Below, piece after piece: positions 15,774-23,588 of a stretch of 43,793 nt of DNA; position 1 is the first letter of the stretch; each line of letters starts with the position of its first letter. Source of the stretch: Myxococcota bacterium (GTDB lineage: Bacteria > Myxococcota_A > UBA9160 > UBA4427); contig JAPYTP010000028.1 of the NCBI GenBank assembly GCA_029941885.1, positions 1 through 43,793 of the forward strand, written 5' to 3'. A program made the position numbers and the translations under genes. Below the pieces are notes generated by a model. That model was not told where the DNA came from. It was given only the letters and a program-made list of their open reading frames with translations, and did not search any database.

Positions 15774-16571
15774 GTGGACCGACGACAGACTTTTCGAGAC
15801 CTCCACAAGACGCCCTTCATCATTCCGAACCCCTGGGATCTCGGGAGCGCAAGAGTCCTCGCCTCTCTCGGCTTTCAGGCCCTGGCGACAACGAGTGCTG
15901 GCTTCGCCAATTCCCTCGGTCGCCCCGACGGGCGCGTCACCCGCGACGAGGCGATCGCGCATTCGAGCGCGATCGTCGGGGCGACCCCGCTACCGGTCAG
16001 CGCCGACCTCGAGAACGGTTTCGGCGATTCTCCCGAAGACGTGGCCGAAACGATTCGGCGCGCCCTCGAAGTCGGATTGGCGGGATGTTCGATCGAGGAT
16101 TTCGACACCGCCGAACTCTATGCCCCGGAACTCTCCGCAGAACGAATCCCGGCGGCCGTCGAGGCGAACCAATCGAGCGACTCGCCGCTCCTCCTGACCG
16201 CAAGGGCCGAGAACCATATCCGGGGCAACCCGGACCTGGCCGACACCATCGCGCGGCTACAGGCCTATCAGGAAGCCGGTGCGGACGTCCTCTACGCCCC
16301 GGGCCTCGCGACGACCGAGGAAATCGAGAATCTAACCTCCACCGTCGACCGACCGGTGAACGTCCTGATCATGCCGGGAGGACCCTCGGCGCCGCAGATT
16401 TTCGAGGCCGGAGCAACCCGCGTATCCGTCGGAAGCGCAATCTCGGCGGCGGCCCAGGCCACGATCGTCGAGGCCGGACGTGAACTCCTCGACCAGGGCA
16501 CTCATGAATTCTGGATGAAAGCCGTGGGCAGCATGGGCGTCGTCATGGGAGCGATGTCCTCGGACGACTGA
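15774..16571 (+). CDS. Isocitrate lyase / PEP mutase superfamily enzyme
   Basis: The 265-residue length and motifs match the ICL/PEP-mutase (beta/alpha)8 family, which cleaves or forms C-C or P-C bonds next to an alpha-keto acid. PNPWDLGSARVLASLGF is followed by the Mg2+ site SADLENGFGDS, SIEDFD, and the RAENH segment. The ICL-specific KKCGH loop is absent, so true isocitrate lyase is unlikely; 2-methylisocitrate lyase-like, oxaloacetate decarboxylase-like and carboxyphosphonoenolpyruvate-type activities remain open. GTG 15774 is preceded by GGAG. It converges on the phosphotransferase gene. Confidence 0.88.
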   Translation: MDRRQTFRDLHKTPFIIPNPWDLGSARVLASLGFQALATTSAGFANSLGRPDGRVTRDEAIAHSSAIVGATPLPVSADLENGFGDSPEDVAETIRRALEVGLAGCSIEDFDTAELYAPELSAERIPAAVEANQSSDSPLLLTARAENHIRGNPDLADTIARLQAYQEAGADVLYAPGLATTEEIENLTSTVDRPVNVLIMPGGPSAPQIFEAGATRVSVGSAISAAAQATIVEAGRELLDQGTHEFWMKAVGSMGVVMGAMSSDD

Positions 16572-16583
16572 CGCGATCCCACC

Positions 16584-16603
16584 GGGCCGGGCGTCCACCC
16601 GGG
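16584..16603. terminator. Weak hairpin between convergent genes
   Basis: CCGGG (16587-16591) and CCCGG (16598-16602) pair around CGTCCA in the 40-bp gap between two convergent stops. There is no T-tract, so this is only a candidate bidirectional terminator. Confidence 0.25.
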
Positions 16604-16611
16604 CACGCTCC

Positions 16612-17976
16612 TCAGTCGAGATCTGCCCAGAAGCGGTTGGGATAGATGTCGGCCGCCGGCTGATAGAGCCACTCGTCGCGATAGGCCTTGCGCGCGAGGG
16701 TTCGGATCAACGCGGCATCCTCGAGCTTTCCTGCGCGGATCGCTGCGCAGAGATCGGCATTCCCCTGGTCGACGGAAGTGGGCTTGCTTCCCAGTAGCGC
16801 GCCGATCTCCTGGCTCTCAGTCTCGTCGATCTCCGCGCCATAGCGTCTCTTGCGATCCATGCACTCGATCAGGACCTGGACGTCTCTGGCGCGCTGGGCG
16901 GCAAATGGATCCTCGATCGAGCCTGCGACGTCGTGCTGCTGGGCGTACATCGCCGCCTCCGCAACGACATCGCCCATGCCCACCCCTTCGGGCATCTCCG
17001 GCCGCTCGATCTCGACCTCCATCGCCGCCGCCAACATCTCGCAGGTGGTGCGGTCACCGACGTACCGATAGCAGAGATACCAGGCGAGGGATTCTCTCGG
17101 ATGTGCGTTCAGACAGACGTAGTGGATCGGGATCATCCCCCGCACGTTCTGGTGGACGCTGTAGTACTGGGCGGCGAAACGCGAATAGGGAATTCCGGAC
17201 TCTTCTTCGTAGAGTTCGAAAAGCCCGGATAGTCCGCCACAGGGATTCCACATCTCACGCACGACGATATTCCCGAGATCCTCCATCGGGTCGCCCCAAT
17301 GGCCGATCTCCCAGTCGATGATGGAGCTCACCCGTTCGCCCTGGAACATGAAATTGACCGGACCAGTATCGCCCTGGACCAGCGACACCCGGGCGACTTC
17401 CTTCGGCACGAAGCGCCGCAACCAATCGATGCCATAGGTTGTGAGCGGATCGGTATAGCCGTCGAGGAAATGCTTCCACTGCGCAACGATCACGTCGACT
17501 TCCCCGAGTGCGGTTTCCTCGGCGCTGGTCGGGCGAGGCTCCATGATGTCGTCGAGATCGAGTGCGTCCAGATCGAGTTTGTGCATGCGCGCGACCACAC
17601 GCATGAAGTCTTCCATGATGGCGCGCTGTTCGGTTGGGCTCTCGAGCTTGTCGATATCCGAACGCCCGGGATCCCGGGAGAAGAGCGTCGCGCGCAGGTC
17701 GGCGTTCCATCCATGGACGGTCGTCACCGGAATATCCGTCTGTGCGAGGGCCTGTGTGATTCGCGTCTCGCGTTCGAGGCGTCGCGGATCGACACCGCCA
17801 TCGTCACGCTGCAAGCGAAGGAAGGCCTCGAGAATCGATCCGTCCGGGCGCGTCACGTCGACGACCCAGGCCTCGCGCCGAGCGACGTGGCGATGAAGAC
17901 GGGTCACCTCCCCCCTGCCAACATCGGCGATCCACTCCAGCATGCCCTCGGGCAGATCGTGATTCAGCTCCCCCAT
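16612..17976 (-). CDS. Aminoglycoside-phosphotransferase-fold (APH) family protein
   Basis: The protein (454 aa) has an APH-type kinase core: catalytic loop LVQGDTGPVNFMF (Brenner-type HGDxxxxN with Gln for His), then IIDWEIGHWGDP, the metal-binding DxD-like site. A long helical C-terminal extension (about 300-454) is added. Start ATG 17976 is set by an ideal GAGGAGG site. Family knowledge: such proteins in lipid- and steroid-using bacteria are annotated as phosphotransferase-family proteins, related to the ACAD10/11 kinase domain that phosphorylates hydroxyacyl groups; the substrate here is unknown. It is divergent from the LLM monooxygenase gene, suggesting shared regulation. Confidence 0.85.
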   Translation of the reverse strand: MGELNHDLPEGMLEWIADVGRGEVTRLHRHVARREAWVVDVTRPDGSILEAFLRLQRDDGGVDPRRLERETRITQALAQTDIPVTTVHGWNADLRATLFSRDPGRSDIDKLESPTEQRAIMEDFMRVVARMHKLDLDALDLDDIMEPRPTSAEETALGEVDVIVAQWKHFLDGYTDPLTTYGIDWLRRFVPKEVARVSLVQGDTGPVNFMFQGERVSSIIDWEIGHWGDPMEDLGNIVVREMWNPCGGLSGLFELYEEESGIPYSRFAAQYYSVHQNVRGMIPIHYVCLNAHPRESLAWYLCYRYVGDRTTCEMLAAAMEVEIERPEMPEGVGMGDVVAEAAMYAQQHDVAGSIEDPFAAQRARDVQVLIECMDRKRRYGAEIDETESQEIGALLGSKPTSVDQGNADLCAAIRAGKLEDAALIRTLARKAYRDEWLYQPAADIYPNRFWADLD

Positions 17977-18184
17977 CGCAACCTCCTCGTCCCGCATCGC
18001 GGCTCGCTGCGCCTCACGATCGCAGGTCACCGCGGACGGTATCGCGCCCGGACCGGCCAGGGGACCGCCCCCGGAAGGCTTCAAAATCGACCTCCCCAGT
18101 CTCACACGTGCGGCTATCGTTCATTTCCCGCGCAGCCTCTACCGACCTCCCAATCCGGGAGAAGAGACCAGGAGAACCGACCCC

Positions 18185-19048
18185 ATGGAATTCCAGATCG
18201 CCGAATCGATGTGCGACATCGACCACTATCTGCCCATCGCCCAGGCAGCCGACGAAGTCGGCTTCGGCAGCTTTGGCCTCGGCGACAGCATCTTCTACCC
18301 CGAGACCGCCGAAGGCGACTATCCGTACACCCCGGACGGCAATCGATCCTTTCTCGACAACGCCAAGTTCCTCGATCCCTTTCAGCTCTTCGCGGCGATG
18401 TCCGTCGTCACCACGAATCTGAAATTCTCTGTCGGCGTTCTCAAGCTTCCGATCCGCGATCCGGTGCTCACGGCCAAGCAGGTCAGTTCCCTCGCGGTAC
18501 TCTCGAACGAGCGCTTCATCCTGGGCGTCGGTCTGAGTCCCTGGGTCGAGGATTTCCGGGCTTGCGGACAGGATTGGGATTCTCGCGGTCCGCGTATGGA
18601 CGAGCAGATCCAGATCATTCGGGGCCTCATGAGTGGCGAGTATTTCGAGTGGAAGAGCGAGCACTACGACATCCCGAAGATCAAGATGTGTCCGACACCC
18701 GCCAATTGCCCTCCGATCGTGATCGGCGGACACAGCAAGCCCGCCTATCGTCGCGCTGCGCAGTACGGAGACGGCGTGAATTTCGTCAGCCTGACCGAGG
18801 ACGAACTCGTCGATCGACTCGGGACGGTGAATGAACTCCGCAAGAAATACGGTCGCGAGCACGAGCCCTTCATCGTCTCCGCGGGCATGCCCGCTTTCAC
18901 GATCGACGAGATGAAGCGACTCGAGGAAAGGGGCGTGACCTCCCTCACCGTCGGCTACCGAAACCCCTACGAGCCCGACACGATGAAGCTCCAGGACAAG
19001 GTCGACTGGGTGAAGCGCTTCGGCGACGAAGTGATCGCCAAGTACTAG
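18185..19048 (+). CDS. LLM-class (luciferase-like) flavin/F420-dependent oxidoreductase
   Basis: The 287-residue product matches bacterial-luciferase-like monooxygenases, TIM-barrel enzymes using FMNH2 or F420H2. Visible signatures are LPIAQAADEVGFGSFGLGD near the start, LAVLSNERFILGVGLSPW at about 104-121, GPRMDEQIQIIRGLM and PPIVIGGHSKPAYRRAA. The ATG is preceded by AGGAGAACCGACCCC. A -10-like GCTATCGT at 18113-18120 could drive it. It lies divergent from the phosphotransferase with about 200 bp between. The cofactor and substrate cannot be decided. Confidence 0.9.
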   Translation: MEFQIAESMCDIDHYLPIAQAADEVGFGSFGLGDSIFYPETAEGDYPYTPDGNRSFLDNAKFLDPFQLFAAMSVVTTNLKFSVGVLKLPIRDPVLTAKQVSSLAVLSNERFILGVGLSPWVEDFRACGQDWDSRGPRMDEQIQIIRGLMSGEYFEWKSEHYDIPKIKMCPTPANCPPIVIGGHSKPAYRRAAQYGDGVNFVSLTEDELVDRLGTVNELRKKYGREHEPFIVSAGMPAFTIDEMKRLEERGVTSLTVGYRNPYEPDTMKLQDKVDWVKRFGDEVIAKY

Positions 19049-19106
19049 CGATCTCTCCGATCTGTTAGTCGCCTACCGCCTCGATTCCCGGGGCAGCGGA
19101 GGGTTT

Positions 19107-19658
19107 CTAGTCCCGGCCCAGCGCCTTGTTCGCGGGGACGACGGCCCGCATTTGTCGAGCGCGCAGCAAGAGTCGACCGTCCTGGCTCCAAAGCGCGATG
19201 TCCTCGTCCGTCAGGCCCTTTCGGCCGTTCGACAGGCGGTGCCGAACGAGCAGCGGCGTCCGCCCTTCGCAGGGGACGACAGCGCCGTCGGTCCCAAAGC
19301 GGCGATGGAAGTCGAATCGTTCATGCACGTGGGCCATGGAAAAGCCCACCATCTCCGTGTCGGGTTCCATCGGCGGAAGGACATCGGGAAGCGGATCGTC
19401 CAGAAAATCCGGCCCCTCTCCGTTCTCCGAGAAGATCGAGGTCGCGAGCCCGACGAGAGGGTCGCCCGAGGAGATTCGGGCCGAAACCGAGGTCGCGGCG
19501 CGACCCACGCGCTCGACCGAAACGTCGATCGCGATCTCGCCCGGACGGATCGCCGCCAGGAAATGTTGCGACAGCATCCGCGACGGCCGGGCGGGTTCCC
19601 GACCTTCACGCCTGTCGGCCCCATTCGATCCAGCGACCGTGGGAATCGCAGTGGGCAA
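19107..19658 (-). pseudogene. Shortened TesB/hot-dog acyl-CoA thioesterase-like gene, possibly decayed
   Basis: The line RPSRMLSQHFLAAIRPGEI, then RVGRAATSVSARI and the end LWSQDGRLLLRARQMRAVV, resembles the double hot-dog TesB-like thioesterases that hydrolyse acyl-CoA. Full-length members have an extra ~60 residues (the first strand and central helix) before this point and a longer middle region; both are missing. The frame only opens at TTG 19658, inside the 3' end of the DUF2332 gene, or at ATG 19577. It may be a degraded thioesterase or a translated short variant. No internal stop or frameshift is seen. Confidence 0.5.
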
Positions 19659-20706
19659 GCACCCTTCGGCCCTTGCGTTCGCCGTCTTCGAAGGCCAGAT
19701 GGTCGACGCGAGAGTCGCCCTTTCCGGTGCTCTCCATGATCACGAGGTCGACCGGCACCTGTCTGCTCGCACGCGCGATCGAGTCGAGCATGGCGAGCAG
19801 TCCCGCACGGGGAATCTGATAGACGACGTGGGTGGCGAAGAGAACGCGGGGGGCATCGATCGGAAGCTTGGCGATCTGATCCTCTAGTTCGCGGATCGCA
19901 TCGCCCTGCTCGATCTCGATCGGCACCGTCGCCGCATGGGCCAGTGCTTCGTCCATCAGGCGTGCACGCTCCGTGTGCTCCGGCCAGATTAATGCCCGCA
20001 ACCAGCGCAGCGCGAGTGGATCCTCGAGATCGATCACATTCAGATCGAGCCCGCGACGGGCTACGATTTCAAGCGATGTGGGCAGCGGTGGATGGACATC
20101 GCCTCGCACCTCACATCTGAGGACCGGTCTCGCGCGGCGTTCCCCCCATACGACGTCGCTCCCCGCCGCGCCGTGATATTCGTAGCGATAGCGATCTAGA
20201 CGCAGATTCAGCCCCGCGCTCGGTCCGATCTCGAGCAGACCGACGCGACCGTGGGCCTCCGCGACCCGAGGCAAGCTCGCAAGAGCGGGTAGCACGATCG
20301 CGCAACGATGAACGACGCAGGTCTGGGTGCGCCCTTCTCGAAGTTTCGGAGCCAGTGTCTCGCGATGCGCGAGGCAGAAGGTGCGAAACGCCGGCCAAGG
20401 CGATTCCTCGGGAATCGGCCCCCCGCTGATCGCTGGGTAGAAGCGCGCCAACGCCTCCGCGGACGGGCCCCGCTTCGGGTCCTCGAGCAGCAGATCCTGA
20501 ACCGAGGCGTAGAACACATTCGGCGCCGGCTGCCCAGTGTCGATCTCGGAGGCCATCGCCAGGAGTTCGTCATCGCCGGCGATCCCGAGCGAGAACACGG
20601 TGTAGGTATCGCAGTCCATCCTCGGCGTCTCGATCTCGCCGAAATAACGGAAGCTCTTCGCGAGTCCCTTCGAGTCGCGCGCGCGCACGTCGGGAAGGTC
20701 GACCAT
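19606..20706 (-). CDS. DUF2332-family protein
   Basis: The 366-residue product matches the DUF2332 family. It has DVRARDSKGLAKSFRYFGEI near the start, VHRCAIVLPAL, the very typical GLLEIGPSAGLNLRLDRY at about 170-187, and ATHVVYQIPRAG near 290. The GxSAGLNL motif looks like a nucleotide/SAM-binding glycine loop, and the C-terminal half is methyltransferase-like, but no function is established. Start ATG 20706 follows AAAGGGA. Its 3' end overlaps the thioesterase-like frame by 53 bp. Confidence 0.85.
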   Translation of the reverse strand: MVDLPDVRARDSKGLAKSFRYFGEIETPRMDCDTYTVFSLGIAGDDELLAMASEIDTGQPAPNVFYASVQDLLLEDPKRGPSAEALARFYPAISGGPIPEESPWPAFRTFCLAHRETLAPKLREGRTQTCVVHRCAIVLPALASLPRVAEAHGRVGLLEIGPSAGLNLRLDRYRYEYHGAAGSDVVWGERRARPVLRCEVRGDVHPPLPTSLEIVARRGLDLNVIDLEDPLALRWLRALIWPEHTERARLMDEALAHAATVPIEIEQGDAIRELEDQIAKLPIDAPRVLFATHVVYQIPRAGLLAMLDSIARASRQVPVDLVIMESTGKGDSRVDHLAFEDGERKGRRVLAHCDSHGRWIEWGRQA

Positions 20707-20744
20707 GACTGTGTCCCTTTCTCGGCTTTCGATCGGGTCTCGAG

Positions 20745-20951
20745 TCAGTCGCGGGCGCGGCCACGTCTTAGCTCGAAGAGCGAGATACCGCACGTTTCGC
20801 AACTCGACTCGTCCCAGATCCGTCTGAAACCCGCGGGCGAGCTTCGAAAGGGCGTGTCACAAGCCGGACATCGCGCCGACCAGACGATCGGCACCCAGAT
20901 GGCGACCTGTCTCAAACGACGAAGTTGCTCGAGTCGTCTGCGTTCCCGCAT
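20745..20951 (-). CDS. Small zinc-ribbon-like protein (68 aa)
   Basis: A basic N-terminal half (MRERRRLEQLRRLRQ) and two cysteine pairs, RCPACD and SCETCG, about 24 residues apart make a probable treble-clef or zinc-ribbon. The ATG lies 5 bp after the methyltransferase stop, so it should be cotranscribed and perhaps coupled. A basic arm plus zinc ribbon would fit nucleic-acid binding, but nothing shows it directly. Confidence 0.6.
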   Translation of the reverse strand: MRERRRLEQLRRLRQVAIWVPIVWSARCPACDTPFRSSPAGFRRIWDESSCETCGISLFELRRGRARD

Positions 20952-20956
20952 GCCGC

Positions 20957-21721
20957 CTAATCGCCTTCCGGCCGTAGGGCTGCGAGGAACTCGCCGCCCT
21001 CGACCCGCCCGAGGGTCTCCATCCCGTAGCCGGCGCGCGTAGCGACATCGCGCAGATCCGATTCCGACAGATAGAGCCAGGGAAAGGGCTCGCCGTGCCA
21101 GCCGCGATAGCGGGTCGACAGCACGATCTCACCGCGGGTCGGCGATGTATCGCGTTCGTCCCCCTCCCAGGCCTCTCGAAGTTCACTGGAATCGACGACG
21201 AGTTCGGCCCCGGGCGCAAGCAATCCCTTCACGCGATCGAGCAGTCCAACGAGGGTCTCGACGCCCCCCGCGACTCCGATCGTCTGCATCCCGAACAAGA
21301 GCGTGTCGAATCGGCCCAATTCCTCTTCCGAGTCGAGCCTCATCACGTTACACACCCGGGCGTCCGGCACGCCGCGCAGGCGACAGAGCGAGACGGCGAG
21401 GGGACTCACATCGATCGCCACGACCTCGAGGCCCCGCGCGCCGAGGGCCAGAGCATGGCGGCCGGCCCCCGCGCCCACGTCGAGCACTCGTCCCCGACAT
21501 CGGTCGAGGGCGAGCCCATCGAGTTCCGCGAGCTGGCCCTCGAGCGTAAAATATTCTTCCGTCTCGATCGCGAAGGAAGCCCCATCGGCGCGAGTTGCCT
21601 CGACCCGACGAGCCCGACCCGTGTGATGGTGGTCGAGCAGAGCCGCTGCCAGCGGATCCGCCGCTGCCACCCGCCGCGGCCAAAGCCTCGCCAATCGCTC
21701 GAATCGTCCCGCCCCACTCAT
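20957..21721 (-). CDS. Class I SAM-dependent methyltransferase
   Basis: Motif I VLDVGAGAGRHALALGARG, followed by EVVAIDVSPLAVSLCR, is a textbook SAM-binding Rossmann core at about residues 79-110. FDTLLFGMQTIG is the motif IV region. Start ATG 21721 gives 254 residues and leaves 35 bp to the upstream SnoaL-like gene. The C-terminal half includes a substrate-side region with STRYRGWHGEPFPWLYL. The substrate is unknown; small-molecule methylation is most likely. Confidence 0.88.
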   Translation of the reverse strand: MSGAGRFERLARLWPRRVAAADPLAAALLDHHHTGRARRVEATRADGASFAIETEEYFTLEGQLAELDGLALDRCRGRVLDVGAGAGRHALALGARGLEVVAIDVSPLAVSLCRLRGVPDARVCNVMRLDSEEELGRFDTLLFGMQTIGVAGGVETLVGLLDRVKGLLAPGAELVVDSSELREAWEGDERDTSPTRGEIVLSTRYRGWHGEPFPWLYLSESDLRDVATRAGYGMETLGRVEGGEFLAALRPEGD

Positions 21722-21756
21722 CGCTGTGTCATCCGCACCAGACAGCGCCGGGAAGC

Positions 21757-22224
21757 TCAGGCTTCCGCGAGGTCGAATTTGAGGTGACGGGAGAGATCGC
21801 CGGCGAGCTTGGGCTTCATTCGACGTTCCGTAAAATGCCAGCCGTGTTCGTCGTCGTAGGCGAACTTGTCCTCGTAGTATCCAGTAATGACGCATTGCAG
21901 CGGAAAATCGGGAAGCTGCTGCATAACGGTGAACCGGGAGCGAACATCGGCGCTTCGACCGTCGTCGGCGAACTCGAAGATCAGATTCGTCGTAACGTGC
22001 TGCGTCATCGGCGTACCGTCCTCGTAGAGCTGGGTCGAGCGATCGTAGATCGCCCGGATCTCATCCTGGCCCTCGCCCTGAACCGACCCATCGGGCCCGA
22101 TCATGCGCGCCCGCGAGAAGAGCTCGGCCAGCGCCTCGAAATCACCCCCATCGATTCGCTCGGCATACGTGAACATGATGTTCTCGATCGCCGTTCGCGC
22201 ATTCGCCGGATCCAGCGGGTCCAT
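21757..22224 (-). CDS. SnoaL/NTF2-like fold protein
   Basis: The 155-residue protein fits the SnoaL-like (NTF2 fold) cone: helix ARTAIENIMFTYAERIDGGDFEALAELFS, then the strand GQDEIRAIYDRST and the C-terminal sheet including FTVMQQLPDFPLQCVITGYY. Start ATG 22224 has a strong GGAGG at 8-nt spacing; the further upstream ATG 22251 has none. SnoaL-like proteins are small hydratases, isomerases or cyclases, often in lipid or steroid breakdown. It leads a row with the methyltransferase and zinc-ribbon genes. Two other members of this fold occur at 39425 and 40802. Confidence 0.82.
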   Translation of the reverse strand: MDPLDPANARTAIENIMFTYAERIDGGDFEALAELFSRARMIGPDGSVQGEGQDEIRAIYDRSTQLYEDGTPMTQHVTTNLIFEFADDGRSADVRSRFTVMQQLPDFPLQCVITGYYEDKFAYDDEHGWHFTERRMKPKLAGDLSRHLKFDLAEA

Positions 22225-22378
22225 GTAGACGGCCTCCAAGAAGTGGCTCATTCGGGAGAGTCGAGAGGACCGAGGAGCGCAGGACGACACCGCGGCAGTC
22301 GGTGAGCTGACGGCCGCTGCGAAAGGCCGCTGGGGGATTGGGGGCGACTCGGGTCGAGAACAGGACGGCTCGAGGCCG

Positions 22379-22633
22379 CTAGACGCCCTCGCCCTGCGGG
22401 AGGTAGACCACAGATTCTTTCACGAATCGCCGCCATTCCTCATCGTCGACCGCTTCCATGTGGTCTTCCATACAGCTCTTGAAGCGGAATCCGCAATTCA
22501 TGCATTCGAGGTAGTGCTGCGACTCGGGACCTCGAGCGGACGAGACTTCGATCTCGGCGCGGACCCACAACCGACTCGGCCGGCCGGCAATTTCGCAGTC
22601 GTCGCAATACAGAGTGAATAAGGAATCGATCAT
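22379..22633 (-). CDS. Small CXXC protein (84 aa)
   Basis: ATG 22633 follows GGTGGAGAACCAG. The product starts MIDSLFTLYCDDCEIAGRP and has a second pair, CMNCGFRFKSC, so four to five cysteines can bind zinc as a ribbon. The C-terminus is acidic with MEAVDDEEWRRFVKES. The family is not recognised. It is a stand-alone gene with about 135 bp upstream and 154 bp downstream without genes. Confidence 0.65.
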   Translation of the reverse strand: MIDSLFTLYCDDCEIAGRPSRLWVRAEIEVSSARGPESQHYLECMNCGFRFKSCMEDHMEAVDDEEWRRFVKESVVYLPQGEGV

Positions 22634-22769
22634 CTGGTTCTCCACCCCTACGATAACCCATTCGCGACGGACCAGACTCGGTAAATTGGGGCGAATTCGA
22701 GCCGGTATCGACACAGCCAGGCGCAGATCGGCGGCAACTCCGAGATCTGACGGTTTAACAGTTCGGCTT

Positions 22770-23084
22770 TCACGAAAAGTCGAAGGTCGCTTCTCCGGCC
22801 CGATCGCGATACGAGACGAGCCCCTGGACACGCAGATCGGTCACCCACTCTCGGGCTCGCCCGATCGCCCGATCGCCCGATCGCGCGATCGCGCGGGCGA
22901 GCGCATCGACGCTGTCGGTACCGCGGATGATCTCCGGGCGATGGACGTCGGCGAGCACCAGCCGACATTGCCAACCCTCCCCTTCCGGACGGGGTTCGGG
23001 TGCCGCGATCGTCAGAGTCAATCGTTTCGAAGAGGTCTCGTTTTCGAACGCGAATATGTCGACGCTAGCGACCGCACCTTTCAC
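22770..23084 (-). CDS. Small DUF6968-like protein coupled to a SelW-like gene
   Basis: The 104-residue product has RLTLTIAAPEPRPEGEGWQC followed by IIRGTDSVDALARAI, a layout resembling the DUF6968 family; this match is by eye and tentative. Its GTG 23084 overlaps the TGA of the SelW-like frame (GTGA at 23081-23084), so it is translationally coupled to that gene. The C-terminal third, ARAIARSGDRAIGRARE, is encoded by an 8-bp tandem repeat. No catalytic motif is visible. Confidence 0.65.
   Translation of the reverse strand: MKGAVASVDIFAFENETSSKRLTLTIAAPEPRPEGEGWQCRLVLADVHRPEIIRGTDSVDALARAIARSGDRAIGRAREWVTDLRVQGLVSYRDRAGEATFDFS
22862..22893. repeat. Four tandem copies of CGATCGC[C/G] inside a coding region
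   Basis: Two CGATCGCC units are followed by two CGATCGCG units without interruption. Because 8 is not a multiple of 3, gain or loss of a single unit would shift the frame of the small DUF6968-like gene, so the tract could act as a slip-strand switch. Confidence 0.7.
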
Positions 23085-23425
23085 GGCTCCAGCTCCCTCG
23101 GATTGGATCCGTCGTGGCCTTCCAGCGAATCGGATTCCGAGTCGGGGTTCCGGTCGGAACGGGGCCGGTCCGAATGCCCGAGTGCCCGCTCCGGCGCCAC
23201 TCGGTCTCGCACGAGCTGCTTCAACTCTCGCAGCTCCGGAAAGCGCCTTGCCTCGGCTCGATCGAAGAGAATCTGCCCATCGAGGCGGACGATGAAAACA
23301 CCCGCGGTCTCCCCGGGCACCAGCGCTACCTCGGCCAGCTCCAATTCGAAAGTCGTCAGCAATTCCTATGCGGTCCAGCCTGCACGCAGGAGCCATCGGC
23401 AGCCGGTGCAGTACTCGATCTCGAT
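23081..23425 (-). pseudogene. SelW/Rdx-family (thioredoxin-like CXXC) gene interrupted by an in-frame TAG
   Basis: Read without stopping, this frame gives IEIEYCTGCRWLLRAGWTA, a stop, then ELLTTFELELAEVALVPGE and onward to GVFIVRLDGQ, RRFPELRELKQLVRDRV and LGHSD. These are the signatures of the SelW/SelT/SelH-like Rdx family, thioredoxin-fold redox proteins. The CxxC site (C-T-G-C) is intact. A single amber codon (CTA on the plus strand, 23366-23368) sits where the family usually has Gln, consistent with one CAG-to-TAG change. No ATG, GTG or TTG precedes the CxxC after the TAA at 23462-23464; an SD-like CGAGGAG is followed 8 nt later by ATC 23425. Restart at TTG 23362 would lose the CxxC. Confidence 0.75.
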
Positions 23426-23532
23426 GCGCGGGCTCCTCGGGGCGACCCTCTCCGCATGATATTACCCTATCGCTCGAAACCGGGATCGATCCGATTCGAG
23501 GCGCACCGGGCGAGTCGGCTTCGAGCACGGCT

Positions 23533-23541
23533 TGCTACGTT
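23533..23541 (+). promoter_or_regulatory. Candidate extended -10 promoter of the Fpg-family gene
   Basis: TGCTACGTT fits TGnTAnnnT and would start transcription near 23548, about 40 nt before the GTG at 23589. No clear -35 box is present. Confidence 0.35.
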
Positions 23542-23588
23542 GGCCGGATCGCGCGGAAGCAGGGCGTCGCGCGGGGGAGGCTCTCCGC

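Noticed and set aside
23366-23368. Selenocysteine recoding of the SelW-like gene
   Set aside because: The interrupting codon is TAG, not TGA, and both active-site positions are already Cys, so Sec insertion does not explain it.
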